From: Corynebacterium glyciniphilum AJ 3170
GTDB lineage: Bacteria > Actinomycetota > Actinomycetes > Mycobacteriales > Mycobacteriaceae
Length of the DNA: 64,000 bases
Reading direction: 5' to 3'
NCBI RefSeq assembly: GCF_007673095.1
Contig: NZ_VDYZ01000015.1
Coordinates: forward strand, 16,275 to 80,274
The notes under the pieces are model-generated. The model had not been told where the DNA came from. It searched no databases and worked only from the letters and a program-made list of their open reading frames with translations. The position numbers and the translations under genes were made by a program. This document shows positions 55,140-63,681 of this stretch, piece by piece. Each line of letters begins with the position of its first letter. Positions within the stretch are counted from its first letter, which is position 1.

Positions 55140-56894
55140 TCAAATCTGATCACCCAAGGCCGACTTAGATCGATTTTTTGGCTGAAGGAACCTGAAATCT
55201 GCGCCTAGGTGCGCTTGCTCAACGGTCTCGACATACAGCTTCTTATACCCTCGGCTGAACCTTTCGTCAGCCTCATTATTTGCCAGCTCCCATTCCTCTT
55301 TTCGTCTTTCGAGTTCTTTTTCGTCAACATCCAGTGTCAGGCTTCTTTCGCTCACACTGAGTGCAATGGTGTCGCCATTTCTAACTAGTCCCAGCGGTCC
55401 CCCAACTGCAGACTCCGGAGAAACATGAAGTATCACTGTGCCGGCGGCGGTACCGGACATCCTTCCGTCGGAAATTCGGACCATGTCTTTCACTCCCCGA
55501 CGCGCGAGCTTTCGCGGGATTGGCACATATCCCGCTTCCGGCATACCCGGTGCACCAACCGGGCCAATGTTCCTCAGAACCAAGATGTCATCAGGATTGA
55601 TATCCAAATTTTCGTCGTCGAGCCGACGCGCCATATCTGCACTATCTTCAAAAACAACGGCTCGCCCTGTATGTTCGAGAAGCTCGCTCGTTGCTGCGGA
55701 TCGTTTGATGATAGACCCGTTTGGCGCGAGGTTTCCAAATAGCGCCACGATCCCACCCTTGGGATATACGGCGTTTTCTTCCCGTCGGATGATATCTTGT
55801 TCAAACATTTTCGGAGCGTCTTCAAGCTCTTCCCCGAGCGTCCTTCCGGTGACTGTTAACGCTGTTTGATCTATACGACTCCCGAGATTTCTTAGGAGTG
55901 TCTGCATTCCGCCTGCCCTATGAAAGTCCTCCATATAATTCTGTCCCGAAGGCTTCAGATCGACCAGCACCGGTGTATTTTCGCTGATCGCATCGATCTT
56001 CCTGAGGTCAATTTCATATCCGAGACGTCCCGCGATAGCCGCCAGATGGATGATAGCGTTGGTCGAGCCGCCGATCGCCAGCAATGTTGTCAGTGCATTC
56101 TTTATCGATTTCTCAGTAATTACCTGATCCAGAGTCAGGCCCGCGTGCGCCAATCTGACTGCTTCGCGCCCTGTTTCTTCTGCGATCCGCGTGCGATCAG
56201 ATGTCACGGCTGGTGGTGAGGCCGCGCCCGGAACGGTTGTCCCTAGTGCTTCGGCGAGGCACGCCATGGTGGATGCAGTACCCATGACTGCGCACGTTCC
56301 TACCGAACCGACGAGTTTGTCGTTGATCTCCCAGATTTCTTTTTCGCTTACTTCACCCGCCCGATGCTTCCCCCAGTAGAACCTGCAGTCGGTACACGCT
56401 CCGAGGCGGCGACCTTCGTGCCCACCTGTCAACATGGACCCGGTCACAAGCTGGATCGCGGGCACTTTAGCAGACACCGCTCCCATTAGCTGGGCAGGTA
56501 CGGTCTTATCGCAGCCGCCGATGAGCACCACTGCGTCCAGTGGCTGTGCGCTTATCATCTCCTCCGTATCCATCGACATGAGGTTCCGAAGGTACATCGA
56601 CGTTGGCTGAGAGAATGACTCGTGTATTGAGATGGTAGGAAAGGCTACGGGCAGCCCTCCGCTCAGCATCACTCCCCTCTTGATGGCCTCGATCAGCTGT
56701 GGGACGTTCCCGTGACATGGATTGAAACCAGATTCTGTGTTGATGATCCCCACCACGGGCCGGTCAAGCGCATCGTCGGAGTAGCCAGCCCCCTTGATAA
56801 ACGCTTTTCGGAGGAACAGCGAGAACTCCTTGTCACCGTAGTCGGTCAGGCCCCCCTGAAGCCCCGGGGGCGACGTGTGCTGCGAGCTATCCAT
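55140..56894 (-). CDS. IlvD/Edd-family sugar-acid dehydratase
   Basis: The 584-residue iron-sulfur dehydratase has cluster cysteines visible in NPCHGNVPQL, LIGGCDKTVPAQLMGA and GACTDCRFYW. It also has SVGTCAVMGTASTMACLAEALG, GGSTNAIIHL, and the late RISDGRMSGTAAGTVILHVSPE. GACTDCRFYWG is like arabinonate/pentonate dehydratases rather than biosynthetic IlvD, and the permease partner supports sugar-acid breakdown. No aldolase or dehydrogenase for the next step is present. GAAGGAGATCGT precedes the ATG at 56894. Confidence 0.88.
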   Translation of the reverse strand: MDSSQHTSPPGLQGGLTDYGDKEFSLFLRKAFIKGAGYSDDALDRPVVGIINTESGFNPCHGNVPQLIEAIKRGVMLSGGLPVAFPTISIHESFSQPTSMYLRNLMSMDTEEMISAQPLDAVVLIGGCDKTVPAQLMGAVSAKVPAIQLVTGSMLTGGHEGRRLGACTDCRFYWGKHRAGEVSEKEIWEINDKLVGSVGTCAVMGTASTMACLAEALGTTVPGAASPPAVTSDRTRIAEETGREAVRLAHAGLTLDQVITEKSIKNALTTLLAIGGSTNAIIHLAAIAGRLGYEIDLRKIDAISENTPVLVDLKPSGQNYMEDFHRAGGMQTLLRNLGSRIDQTALTVTGRTLGEELEDAPKMFEQDIIRREENAVYPKGGIVALFGNLAPNGSIIKRSAATSELLEHTGRAVVFEDSADMARRLDDENLDINPDDILVLRNIGPVGAPGMPEAGYVPIPRKLARRGVKDMVRISDGRMSGTAAGTVILHVSPESAVGGPLGLVRNGDTIALSVSERSLTLDVDEKELERRKEEWELANNEADERFSRGYKKLYVETVEQAHLGADFRFLQPKNRSKSALGDQI

Positions 56895-57199
56895 ACGATC
56901 TCCTTCATATCATCGAGTTGATTATTGATAATATGGTTGAGAGTAACCTGGATCACAACGTGGGTCAAGCCCTCCTCGCAGGAGCCTGGAGTACTGGTCT
57001 CTGCGACTGGCCTCAACGCACTCGAGTCCGTTGCTTGCCAGCGCAACCGACGGGCCGCGCTTCACCAGCGGTAGGAGCCGGTGTCCAGTCACTGCGCCAA
57101 CATCTTCGCCCCTTGTTCGCTCCCCTGGGTCTCGGTGCCGGTTAAGGGTTGCTGCCACTGACGTGTAGAGAGGTTGGAGCGAGTAGGCCACGCATTCGG
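56895..57199. other. Promoter region of the dehydratase operon and gene-free flank
   Basis: The first 60 bases are AT-rich and hold the ribosome site and the palindrome at 56921. From about 57000 the base composition returns to high G+C, marking the right edge of the low-G+C genes. No gene was found before the transposase remnant. Confidence 0.5.
56921..56932. promoter_or_regulatory. Candidate GntR operator before the dehydratase gene
   Basis: ATTAT-TG-ATAAT is a perfect palindrome 27 bases upstream of the start codon. Its type and place fit a GntR-family site. Confidence 0.5.
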
Positions 57200-57933
57200 C
57201 ACCTATCCTCACCGCGATGAAGATCCGGCCTCGGTTTACCCTGCTGATGGCGTACCGCCGCGACATCAATGCGGCAGAACCACCAACGCGTCCTCCGCGG
57301 GTACGGCTACTCGCAGTTCTGCCCCCCTGTTCGCCGACGACACCACCAACACGATCTACGAAGTCACCGGCGCAATCACCCGGGCGATACTCGTCGTTGC
57401 GAGGCTTCCCCCTTACTCTGCGTCGCGGTGCACCTGCGCTAACCTCGCGATGAAGTCCTCAGCATGATTCGGCCCGCGCACCAGGGCGTTTGCCGTCTTC
57501 CGCAGCACCCTCAGATCGTCGTTCCCGACAATCCAACCCCCGCGACAATACGTCGGACGCGCTGGGACTCCACACAGACGGTCGACACCCAGTACCAACG
57601 ACTCGCTGTTCATTACCAGGTCGCCATCCTGTCCCGCCCGCGTACACGAACCTCGGATTACGCCGCTGTGGAGACAGCGGTGAACATTATCAGCAACCGG
57701 GTGATCGGCTCCCTGTAAGTGCAACGCTGGTCCAAAATCGCTGAACTCAACGAAGCGATTATCGAGGGGCTGGTATATCTACCGCGACCTGGTCCGATCC
57801 GATGGCTCCACCCGTCGGGGTCGTTTCACCGACGAAGTTCGACTCCTGCCCGGTAATCTTCCTGACCCCCGGTGAGATCAGCATCTTTAACGGTGACGAG
57901 CTGATCTGCGCCCACATGACGACCGGGACGTGA
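57200..57933 (+). mobile_element. Degenerate IS21-family transposase (istA) remnant
   Basis: No open frame spans the region, but pieces of IstA occur in order and in different frames. RGYGYSQFC lies at about 57296-57322. QIVVPDNPTP and TQYQRLAVHYQVAILSRPR with YAAVETAVNIISNRVIG lie at 57510-57715. KIAELNEAI, then LVRSDGSTRRGRFTDEVRLLP, lie at 57733-57855. EISIFNGDELICAHM lies at about 57875-57925. The N-terminal DNA-binding part and an istB gene are missing, and frameshifts separate the pieces. It is dead. It borders the low-G+C genes and may record how they arrived. Confidence 0.75.
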
Positions 57934-58158
57934 CGCTCAGTACTGCAGCTCAGCCGCGACAAGACCGACGCTGACATACGCAAATAATGCGGCACCGATC
58001 ACCCGATAGGTCCACATCTTTCCCCGCGGCGGTGTGCCGCTCGATTCCTGTTGCTCTCCGGAGGGGAAGCTACCCGACAGCATGAGCTCGCGTCGCAGTT
58101 CAGGGTTATCGGCTGACAAACCAGGCGACTACGGCCCGGCATCTCCGGGCCGAAACGA

Positions 58159-58190
58159 CTTGACCTTGTCCCCGAGGTCAAGGTTTATCG
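58159..58190 (+). promoter_or_regulatory. MerR-type promoter/operator
   Basis: TTGACC (58160-58165) and TTATCG (58185-58190) are separated by 19 bases, the long spacer typical of MerR-controlled promoters. The spacer carries the inverted repeat CTTGACCT-N8-AGGTCAAG (58159-58182). It lies 20 bases before the MerR-peroxiredoxin gene. Confidence 0.8.
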
Positions 58191-58210
58191 TCGTTGTCAG
58201 GAGGTGTTCG

Positions 58211-59152
58211 ATGCGCATCGGAGAACTGGCTGACCGGGCAGGTGTGTCGGTCAAGGCCATCCGCTACTACGAGCGGCTCGGTCTCATCGTTCCCGCCCGG
58301 GAAGCCAACGGGTACCGCTCCTTCGATGACTGGCACCTCCGGACCGCCACCGAGATCCGGGAATTGAGCAGGATCGGCATTCCGCCGAGCAAGGCCGGAC
58401 CGTTCGTGGAATGCCTGGAGCTGGGCCACGACCACAGCGACGACTGTGTGAGCTCTCTGGCGGTCTACCGGGACACCCTTGCCGATCTCGACGAGATGAT
58501 CACAGCTCTCTCGTCCCGTCGGGACAGACTGCGAGAACGCCTTGACCAGCGCGCAGGACACACGTTCACCACGGAGGATACCATGACCGACTTCACGACC
58601 CTGCCGACAGGACTACCAGTGCCGCAGGACGATGGCCGCGCCGACCATCTCCCGGGAACCCGCATGCCGCAACTGGAGTTGCCGACCAGCGACGGCGGGA
58701 CACTGGACATTGCTTCTCCTGGCCCGGGCCGTACCGTGATCTACTGCTATCCGCTGTCCGGGCGTCCCGGCGTAGATCTCCCCCAGGGATGGGACGAGAT
58801 CCCCGGCGCACGGGGCTGTTCCACGGAAGCCTGCAACTTCCGCGACCACTTCCAGGACCTTCGAGACGCCGGTGCCGAACAGGTCTACGGGCTTTCCAGC
58901 CAGTCTCCTGGCTACCAGGCAGAACTGGTGGCTCGGCTCCACCTCCCGTTCACAATGCTCTCCGACGAGGACCTCGCCCTGGCCGATGCACTGACACTAC
59001 CGACTTTCAGCGCACCGGGACATGATCGCCTGTATGCGAGGCTGACCCTGGTCGTGCGCGGAGGAACAATCGAGCACGTCTTCTACCCGATCTTCCCACC
59101 GAACCAGCACGCCCGGCAGGTGCTTGACTGGCTGACCCAACATCCGGCTTGA
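58211..59152 (+). CDS. MerR regulator fused to a PrxQ-type peroxiredoxin
   Basis: Residues 1-70 are a MerR winged helix (RIGELADRAGVSVKAIRYYERLGLI, ANGYRSFDD), followed by a helix to about 120 (VYRDTLADLDEMITALSSRRDRLRERL). Residues 125-313 are an AhpC/TSA redoxin with peroxidatic Cys203 and resolving Cys208 in GCSTEACNFRD, as in Bcp/PrxQ enzymes. The fusion could sense peroxide or disulfide state directly and act at its own 19-bp-spaced promoter. The ATG at 58211 has AGGAGG seven bases upstream. A second GGAGG stands five bases before in-frame Met125 (58583), so a free peroxiredoxin may also be made. Confidence 0.88.
   Translation: MRIGELADRAGVSVKAIRYYERLGLIVPAREANGYRSFDDWHLRTATEIRELSRIGIPPSKAGPFVECLELGHDHSDDCVSSLAVYRDTLADLDEMITALSSRRDRLRERLDQRAGHTFTTEDTMTDFTTLPTGLPVPQDDGRADHLPGTRMPQLELPTSDGGTLDIASPGPGRTVIYCYPLSGRPGVDLPQGWDEIPGARGCSTEACNFRDHFQDLRDAGAEQVYGLSSQSPGYQAELVARLHLPFTMLSDEDLALADALTLPTFSAPGHDRLYARLTLVVRGGTIEHVFYPIFPPNQHARQVLDWLTQHPA
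58573..58577 (+). promoter_or_regulatory. Internal ribosome site before the peroxiredoxin domain
   Basis: GGAGG lies five bases before the in-frame ATG at 58583, which is exactly the first residue of the redoxin domain. It would allow separate translation of the enzyme. Confidence 0.55.
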
Positions 59153-59218
59153 CCAGTGCACGAACACGTCGAGTAAATCCTCGAACTCTCATTCCAGCGG
59201 TCCGTCGGCGGAGTCATT

Positions 59219-59505
59219 TCATCGTGCACCTCGGAACGTGGAACTGAATCGTGCCCGGTCCTCCATCGAGGTAGTGTTCAGATCCCGGTCAAAAGCCCGT
59301 CGAAGGCTCTCGTCACTACCGAATCCAGAGTGTCGTGCCGCTGCTGCGACCGTCTGTCCTTCCAGGACGAGCTCCTGCAGGATCCGCACGTACGCGGGAG
59401 AGACAAAACCAGCTCGTAGTGGGTGGCCCGCCCCAACACTTCGGTAGGTCCAGCGAAATCAAGCATGGTCATGCCGTCAAAGACAAGGAACCCTACGCAC
59501 TTCAT
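59219..59505 (-). pseudogene. GlxA/DJ-1-AraC regulator with a large internal deletion
   Basis: The start (ATG 59505) encodes the DJ-1/PfpI opening VGFLVFDGMTMLDFAGPTEVLG and HYELVLSL. The frame then breaks, and in another frame the end of an AraC DNA-binding domain follows: SPAYVRILQELVLEGQTVAAAARHSG, FGSDESLRRAFDRDL and a stop at 59219. About 200 middle residues are missing. Intact relatives often stand divergent to HD-domain genes like that at 59609, so it was probably that gene's regulator. It cannot work now. Confidence 0.8.
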
Positions 59506-59608
59506 CTCGGTTTTCGTGGTCCATGTGTCGGGAAAGACATGGCAGAAGTACAGCCAGGAAACAAGACTGGGTGATAGGCCCATTCCCCACGTTGGAGGTA
59601 GAAGATCC

Positions 59609-60247
59609 ATGACTGAAACGATCGCCGGTATCACCATCCCCGACTCGACCTTGGCCACAGAGGCAACAGAGCTCGTCCGCGACGTCACCACACAGCTGGT
59701 GTATGACCACTCCCGCCGCGTCTACCTCTTCGGTGCACTCCGCGGCGAACGTGACCGTGTCCCCTACGACCCGGAACTGCTGTACATCGGCGCGATGTTC
59801 CACGACCTGGGCCTGACCGAGACCTACCGCCGCACGGACCAGCGCTTCGAGATCGACGGAGCGGACGAAGCACGCAGGTTCCTGGCCTCCCACGGCATCG
59901 CTGATGAAGCAGCCGACAAAGTGTGGACCTCGATCGCGCTGCACACGACCCCCGAGATCCCGCTGCATATGGGCTCCGAAATCGCGCTGGTGACCCGCGG
60001 GGTCGAACACGATGTGATGGGTCTCGGCTTCGATACCGTCACCGAGGAGCAGCGGTCAGAAGTTGTGGCGGCGCATCCGCGTCCTGACTTCAAGAACGGT
60101 ATCCTCGCCACCTTCACCGACGGTATCAAGGACCGTCCTGAAACCACCTTTGGCAACGTCAAGGCCGATGTCCTCGAACACTTCCTCCCCGGATTCAAGC
60201 GCGGCGACTTCGTCGAGGTCATCAAGAACAGCGCCTGGCCAGAGTAG
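59609..60247 (+). CDS. HD-domain hydrolase (cyanamide-hydratase-like)
   Basis: The 212-residue protein has an HD metal-site pattern: VYDHSRRVYLFGALRG, LYIGAMFHDLGLTE (His-Asp pair) and VWTSIALHTTPEIP, then VEHDVMGLGFDTVT. Family members include cyanamide and isonitrile hydratases as well as many uncharacterised hydrolases, so the substrate stays open. The ATG at 59609 has GGAGG about ten bases upstream. Its likely regulator upstream is a deleted remnant. The gene itself looks intact. Confidence 0.8.
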   Translation: MTETIAGITIPDSTLATEATELVRDVTTQLVYDHSRRVYLFGALRGERDRVPYDPELLYIGAMFHDLGLTETYRRTDQRFEIDGADEARRFLASHGIADEAADKVWTSIALHTTPEIPLHMGSEIALVTRGVEHDVMGLGFDTVTEEQRSEVVAAHPRPDFKNGILATFTDGIKDRPETTFGNVKADVLEHFLPGFKRGDFVEVIKNSAWPE

Positions 60248-60299
60248 CTCCCACTACACCACACACCACGAGGAGCGCCCACCCGAAGGCACTGTCTAC

Positions 60300-60812
60300 A
60301 GCCATTGCCGACAAGGCCACCACGGGTTCACGACCGCGGTGACGAGGTGCTGGCTGAAGCCGATGCAATCAGCTACCGCATGCCCTACCAGTGGTCACCC
60401 ACATCACGGAGGACGGACATCTCATCCCGTCCTCCGGTGTCGGCAACAACCTTGAATACCTCGAAGCTGCCGACAGGTCCACTCATGTCAGCGGGACACA
60501 GATCATGAATGGTATCGGCGGGTCAGGTGACTTCACCCGCAACGCCTTCGCTTCGACGTTCATCTCCCCATCGGTGGCCAAGGACAGCGCGATGGTGGTG
60601 ATCACGGAGTACGGACACGCTGATCTGCGTGGTCTGGCACCTCGTGACCGTGTGCCGAAGATGATCTTCAGTGGCGCACCCGGATTACCGACCGCTGCCT
60701 GAGGAGTACTACGAACGCGCCGCGTCCGACAGCCACCTCCACACCCCGCATGACCTGCCGACCGCGTTTTCCTTCCACAGCAACCTCGCTGAGCGGAGAT
60801 CGATGAAAACAA
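60300..60812 (+). pseudogene. Acetyl-CoA hydrolase/CoA-transferase remnant
   Basis: Fragments of a family-1 CoA-transferase occur in order but in two frames. DEVLAEADAISYRMPYQ begins at about 60341. HVSGTQIMNGIGGSGDFTRNAF and VVITEYGHADLRGLAPRDR lie at 60484-60655. After a frame change AHPDYRPLPEEYYERAAS and HTPHDLPTAFSFHSNLAE lie at 60671-60795. Most of the 500-residue protein is missing through internal deletions. It stops ten bases before the convergent GntR gene. Confidence 0.8.
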
Positions 60813-60821
60813 CTAAGCCAG

Positions 60822-61481
60822 CTAGGTCACCAGGTTGTCCGCCGCCCAGTCCAGATGCTCAGCGACCGCAAGACGGGCTGCCTCCGGATCACCGTCCTCG
60901 ATTGCCTCAACGATCACCATGTGCCTTGCAGCATCCATATTGCCGACGGCACGGTCCACTCCGGCGTACATGATCGACATACGGATCGACCCCTCCAAAG
61001 ATATCCAAGAGTGGAGAAGTGTCGCATTACCAGTCAGTTCACACAGTGCACGGTGGAAGCTCAGGTCGAACTCGATGCGGTCATCCAACTGTTCTGTACC
61101 AGCGTGTGCCATCCGATCGAGCGCCGAGCGGAGTACTGCAACCGGTTCTTCACGCTCTTTCTGGATCGCAAGTTCCGCAGCAGCGAGGCCCTCGAGAGCT
61201 GAGCGCACGGCAAAAATCTCGCGAACCTCGTGCGGCTCAAGACTTCTGACGGACAAGCGGCCGCGTGCCCCCGAAACCACGAGGCCTTCCTGCTGGAGCT
61301 GACGTAACGCTTCACGCAAGGTCCCCCTGCTGATACCAAGTCGCTCCGAGAGGTCCATTTCGATCAGCGCACTGCGGGGTCGCAACTCACCTCGAGTAAT
61401 CGCTGTCCGCAGTGCGGACAGCGCCTGCTCCCGTAGGTTCGTCTTCTTCAACCCCAGCAACGCATTCTGCTTCTCCGCCAC
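60822..61481 (-). CDS. GntR-family regulator (FadR/FCD type)
   Basis: The 219-residue protein has an N-terminal winged helix (LREQALSALRTAITRGELRPRSALIEMDLSERLGISRGTLREALRQLQQEGLV, read in pieces) and an FCD domain with FDLSFHRALCELTGN and AAEHLDW-like ends (AVAEHLDWA). The GTG at 61481 follows AGAGGA. The flanking genes on both sides are decayed (CoA-transferase, MHS transporter). Its only intact possible target nearby is the SDR at 62763, which has GTCAAC palindromes upstream. Confidence 0.87.
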   Translation of the reverse strand: MAEKQNALLGLKKTNLREQALSALRTAITRGELRPRSALIEMDLSERLGISRGTLREALRQLQQEGLVVSGARGRLSVRSLEPHEVREIFAVRSALEGLAAAELAIQKEREEPVAVLRSALDRMAHAGTEQLDDRIEFDLSFHRALCELTGNATLLHSWISLEGSIRMSIMYAGVDRAVGNMDAARHMVIVEAIEDGDPEAARLAVAEHLDWAADNLVT

Positions 61482-62006
61482 GTTCGAAGTCCTCTCGCAT
61501 CACTGCTGACAGTCGTCAATCAACACTAGAACTCTACATCGGCGAGGCACAGGCGCACTTCCAAGGGCATGCCAGCTCGCTAAGCACTGGCTGTAGCTCT
61601 GGGCATCGGAGATGAAGTAGTCCGAAAGCGTGCCGATGAAAGTGGCATCAGCTTATGTTCTGATTGGGATACTATCCTCGCTCCGCAGCTTGAAAGAACC
61701 CCGGGCCACGAGATGAGGCGAAGATGCAGCCGCCGGCGAGACAGCACCCACATTTTCGTGACCGTTCCCCGCTGCCAGTTCAACCAGCGCTCCCCCTCCC
61801 ATCGTCTCGAAGGTGCTGAACATCAAGGTGTTGTAGAGACTCGTCATCGCCTCAGCCTTACTGCGACTTCATGGAGATATGCGACAATACAGGTGATCGG
61901 CACGGCGTAAGCAGTGTTCTGCTGTCACTCGCATGTCAATACCACGCAAGATAGTCCGTCAGTCCTGCCAGGTTGCACCCAGGATCGGCGACTTCGGTAT
62001 CTCGCG
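61482..62006. other. Decayed DNA without intact genes
   Basis: No intact gene is seen. A minus-strand frame at 61653-61847 (SLYNTLMFSTFETMGGGALVELAAGNGHENVGA) looks like coding sequence but I cannot place it. The region sits between two recognisable wrecks and is probably wreckage too. Confidence 0.4.
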
Positions 62007-62510
62007 CTACTCTTTCACCCCTCGAAGATTGGCGACTCGGGAGCTCGACGCGGATGAACAGGACAACGACCACCAGTACAAGGTTTGCAGGGGCGGAACG
62101 TGCGAAGTGTGGTCTCGGGGAGGGTGCACACTGAGGAGCAACGCAAGGTTTGCCAGAAGTAGTCCGGCCTCGAAGCCGTCCTGCACGATGTCGGTGTAAC
62201 TTCCATGAGCGTATTCATAGCTCGTCAAGATCGCACCACCTCTTCTGCTCCGAAGGCCAACCTTTGGATGAAGAGTACGTTGACGAGTAAGGACGGGCTT
62301 TGCGTCCGACTCAGGCGTCGAGATTACCGCCGAGCGCCTGGCCGCAAAGCTGACGCCGGGTCTTGCGAGCACTGCCAGCGTTCCCGCCGCCGAGATCTCG
62401 CTCGGAAGGAACGCTGTACCGAAGCACAGTGCTGCGGCAGTTCCGAAACCAATGAGGTCATAGGCTTCACTGACTGCTCCGATCGAGATGCTGGCACCGG
62501 CCCGTCGTCC
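62007..62510 (-). pseudogene. MHS-family MFS transporter remnant
   Basis: On the minus strand SIGAVSEAYDLIGFGTAAAL, CFGTAFLPSEISAAGTLAVL (62499-62380) matches the first membrane helices of metabolite/H+ symporters, which usually read IGT..EWYDFFLYGTAAALVF. After a gap the later helix VVVVLFIRVELP and the tail ESPIFEG, then VKE, appear in shifted frames (62070-62007). Most of the roughly 430-residue protein is gone. Confidence 0.65.
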
Positions 62511-62639
62511 GGCAGGTGGCCCGTCCCCCTACCCACGGACTTGGAGTGCGATTGCCAATGAACACACCCCCCTTCTTGCAATTGCCATGTGAGCGACATC
62601 GTGGCACACCTTCGGCAAAAGCGCCTTGCATCACTTTCA

Positions 62640-62670
62640 TTGTCAACAGTTGACTGTTGGCGGTTGACAA
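62640..62670. promoter_or_regulatory. Nested GTCAAC palindromes upstream of the SDR gene
   Basis: TTGTCAAC (62640-62647) pairs with GTTGACAA (62663-62670), and the perfect palindrome GTCAAC-A-GTTGAC (62642-62654) is nested in it. It is about 100 bases before the SDR start and a likely regulator site. The same half-site occurs at 36060. Confidence 0.55.
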
Positions 62671-62762
62671 GTACTCGGCAAAAGGGAAGTCTTGAGTCAC
62701 ACCTATCAACCATTAGCTCCCAGATCACAGAAGTCTGGCGATGCAGAGAGAAGGAAGACGAC

Positions 62763-63542
62763 ATGTCGCTCAACACTCCATCAGAAATTGGTCAGCGCAC
62801 CGCCGTAGTCACAGGAGCAGCTTCGCCTCGCGGGATCGGCCGCGCCACTGCCCGCCGGTATGCCCGCGAAGGTTGGGCCGTGGTGATTCTTGACTTGGAT
62901 GAGGCTTCCGTGAAGGCTGCAGTGGAATCCATCATCTCCGAGTTTGAGGTCCCTACCGCCGGCTTTTCCTGTGACGTGACCTCAGAGGACTCCGTGGCAA
63001 GTGCCGCGCGGGCGATCACCGACAGCGGTCTCCCCGCGGTCGGAGCTCTCGCCAACATCGCAGGAATCCCCTCCCCGTCATCATTTGAAGGGCTGGAACT
63101 CGACGAGTGGAATCGCGTGATCGCCGTCAATCTCACCGGCAGTTTCCTCACGAGCAAGGCATTCGTCCCGCAGATGATTGCCGGCGACTACGGGCGGATC
63201 GTCAACATGTCATCAGTCACCGCGCAACATGGCGGCGGGGTCTTCTCCAAGACCGCTTACGCGGCCGCGAAGGCCGGCGTCATCGGTCTCACCCGCGGTC
63301 TCGCGCGCGAACTGGCTGAGCACGGCATCACCGTCAATGCGGTTGCTCCGGGCGTCGTCGACACGGATATCCGGGCCGGTTCCGACAATGAGAACGAACG
63401 TCGCCTCGCTGAGGCTGTCCCGCTTCGCAGGCAGGGCACTCCCGATGAAATGGCGGCGCTTTTCGTCTGGCTTTCAAGCCACGACGCCGGTTACATCACC
63501 GGTACAACCCAGAACATCAACGGCGGGTCCTATATCAGCTGA
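62763..63542 (+). CDS. Short-chain dehydrogenase/reductase
   Basis: This classical SDR has 259 residues. The cofactor site is VVTGAASPRGIGRATARRYA, then ILDLDEASV (Asp suggests NAD rather than NADP), ANIAGIPSP in place of NNAG, MSSVTAQHGGG and the catalytic TAYAAAKAGVIGL. TGTTQNINGGSYIS ends it. GAAGGAAG precedes the ATG at 62763. It is intact among decayed neighbours. The substrate is unknown. Confidence 0.87.
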   Translation: MSLNTPSEIGQRTAVVTGAASPRGIGRATARRYAREGWAVVILDLDEASVKAAVESIISEFEVPTAGFSCDVTSEDSVASAARAITDSGLPAVGALANIAGIPSPSSFEGLELDEWNRVIAVNLTGSFLTSKAFVPQMIAGDYGRIVNMSSVTAQHGGGVFSKTAYAAAKAGVIGLTRGLARELAEHGITVNAVAPGVVDTDIRAGSDNENERRLAEAVPLRRQGTPDEMAALFVWLSSHDAGYITGTTQNINGGSYIS

Positions 63543-63626
63543 GAGCGCCTCCGCTTGGCGCGGATGTCGCATGCTGGAGGCCCGCCGCTCCAAACACGCA
63601 GGCGTGAGGTGTCCTAGCATCAGAAT

Positions 63627-63666
63627 GAACCCTGACGGGAGTTCAGATTTTGCTCCTGTCAGGTTC
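63627..63666. terminator. Hairpin between SDR and pyc
   Basis: GAACCCTGACGGGAG and CTCCTGTCAGGTTC pair with one bulge and one mismatch around a loop containing TTTT. It lies between convergent genes, 16 bases from the pyc stop. Confidence 0.65.
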
Positions 63667-63681
63667 ACACTCTTGCACCCC

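Noticed and set aside
57937..58119. 60-codon minus-strand frame ending GAALFAYVSVGLVAAELQY
   Set aside because: It has one hydrophobic stretch but no ribosome site, and lies between a transposase wreck and a MerR promoter.
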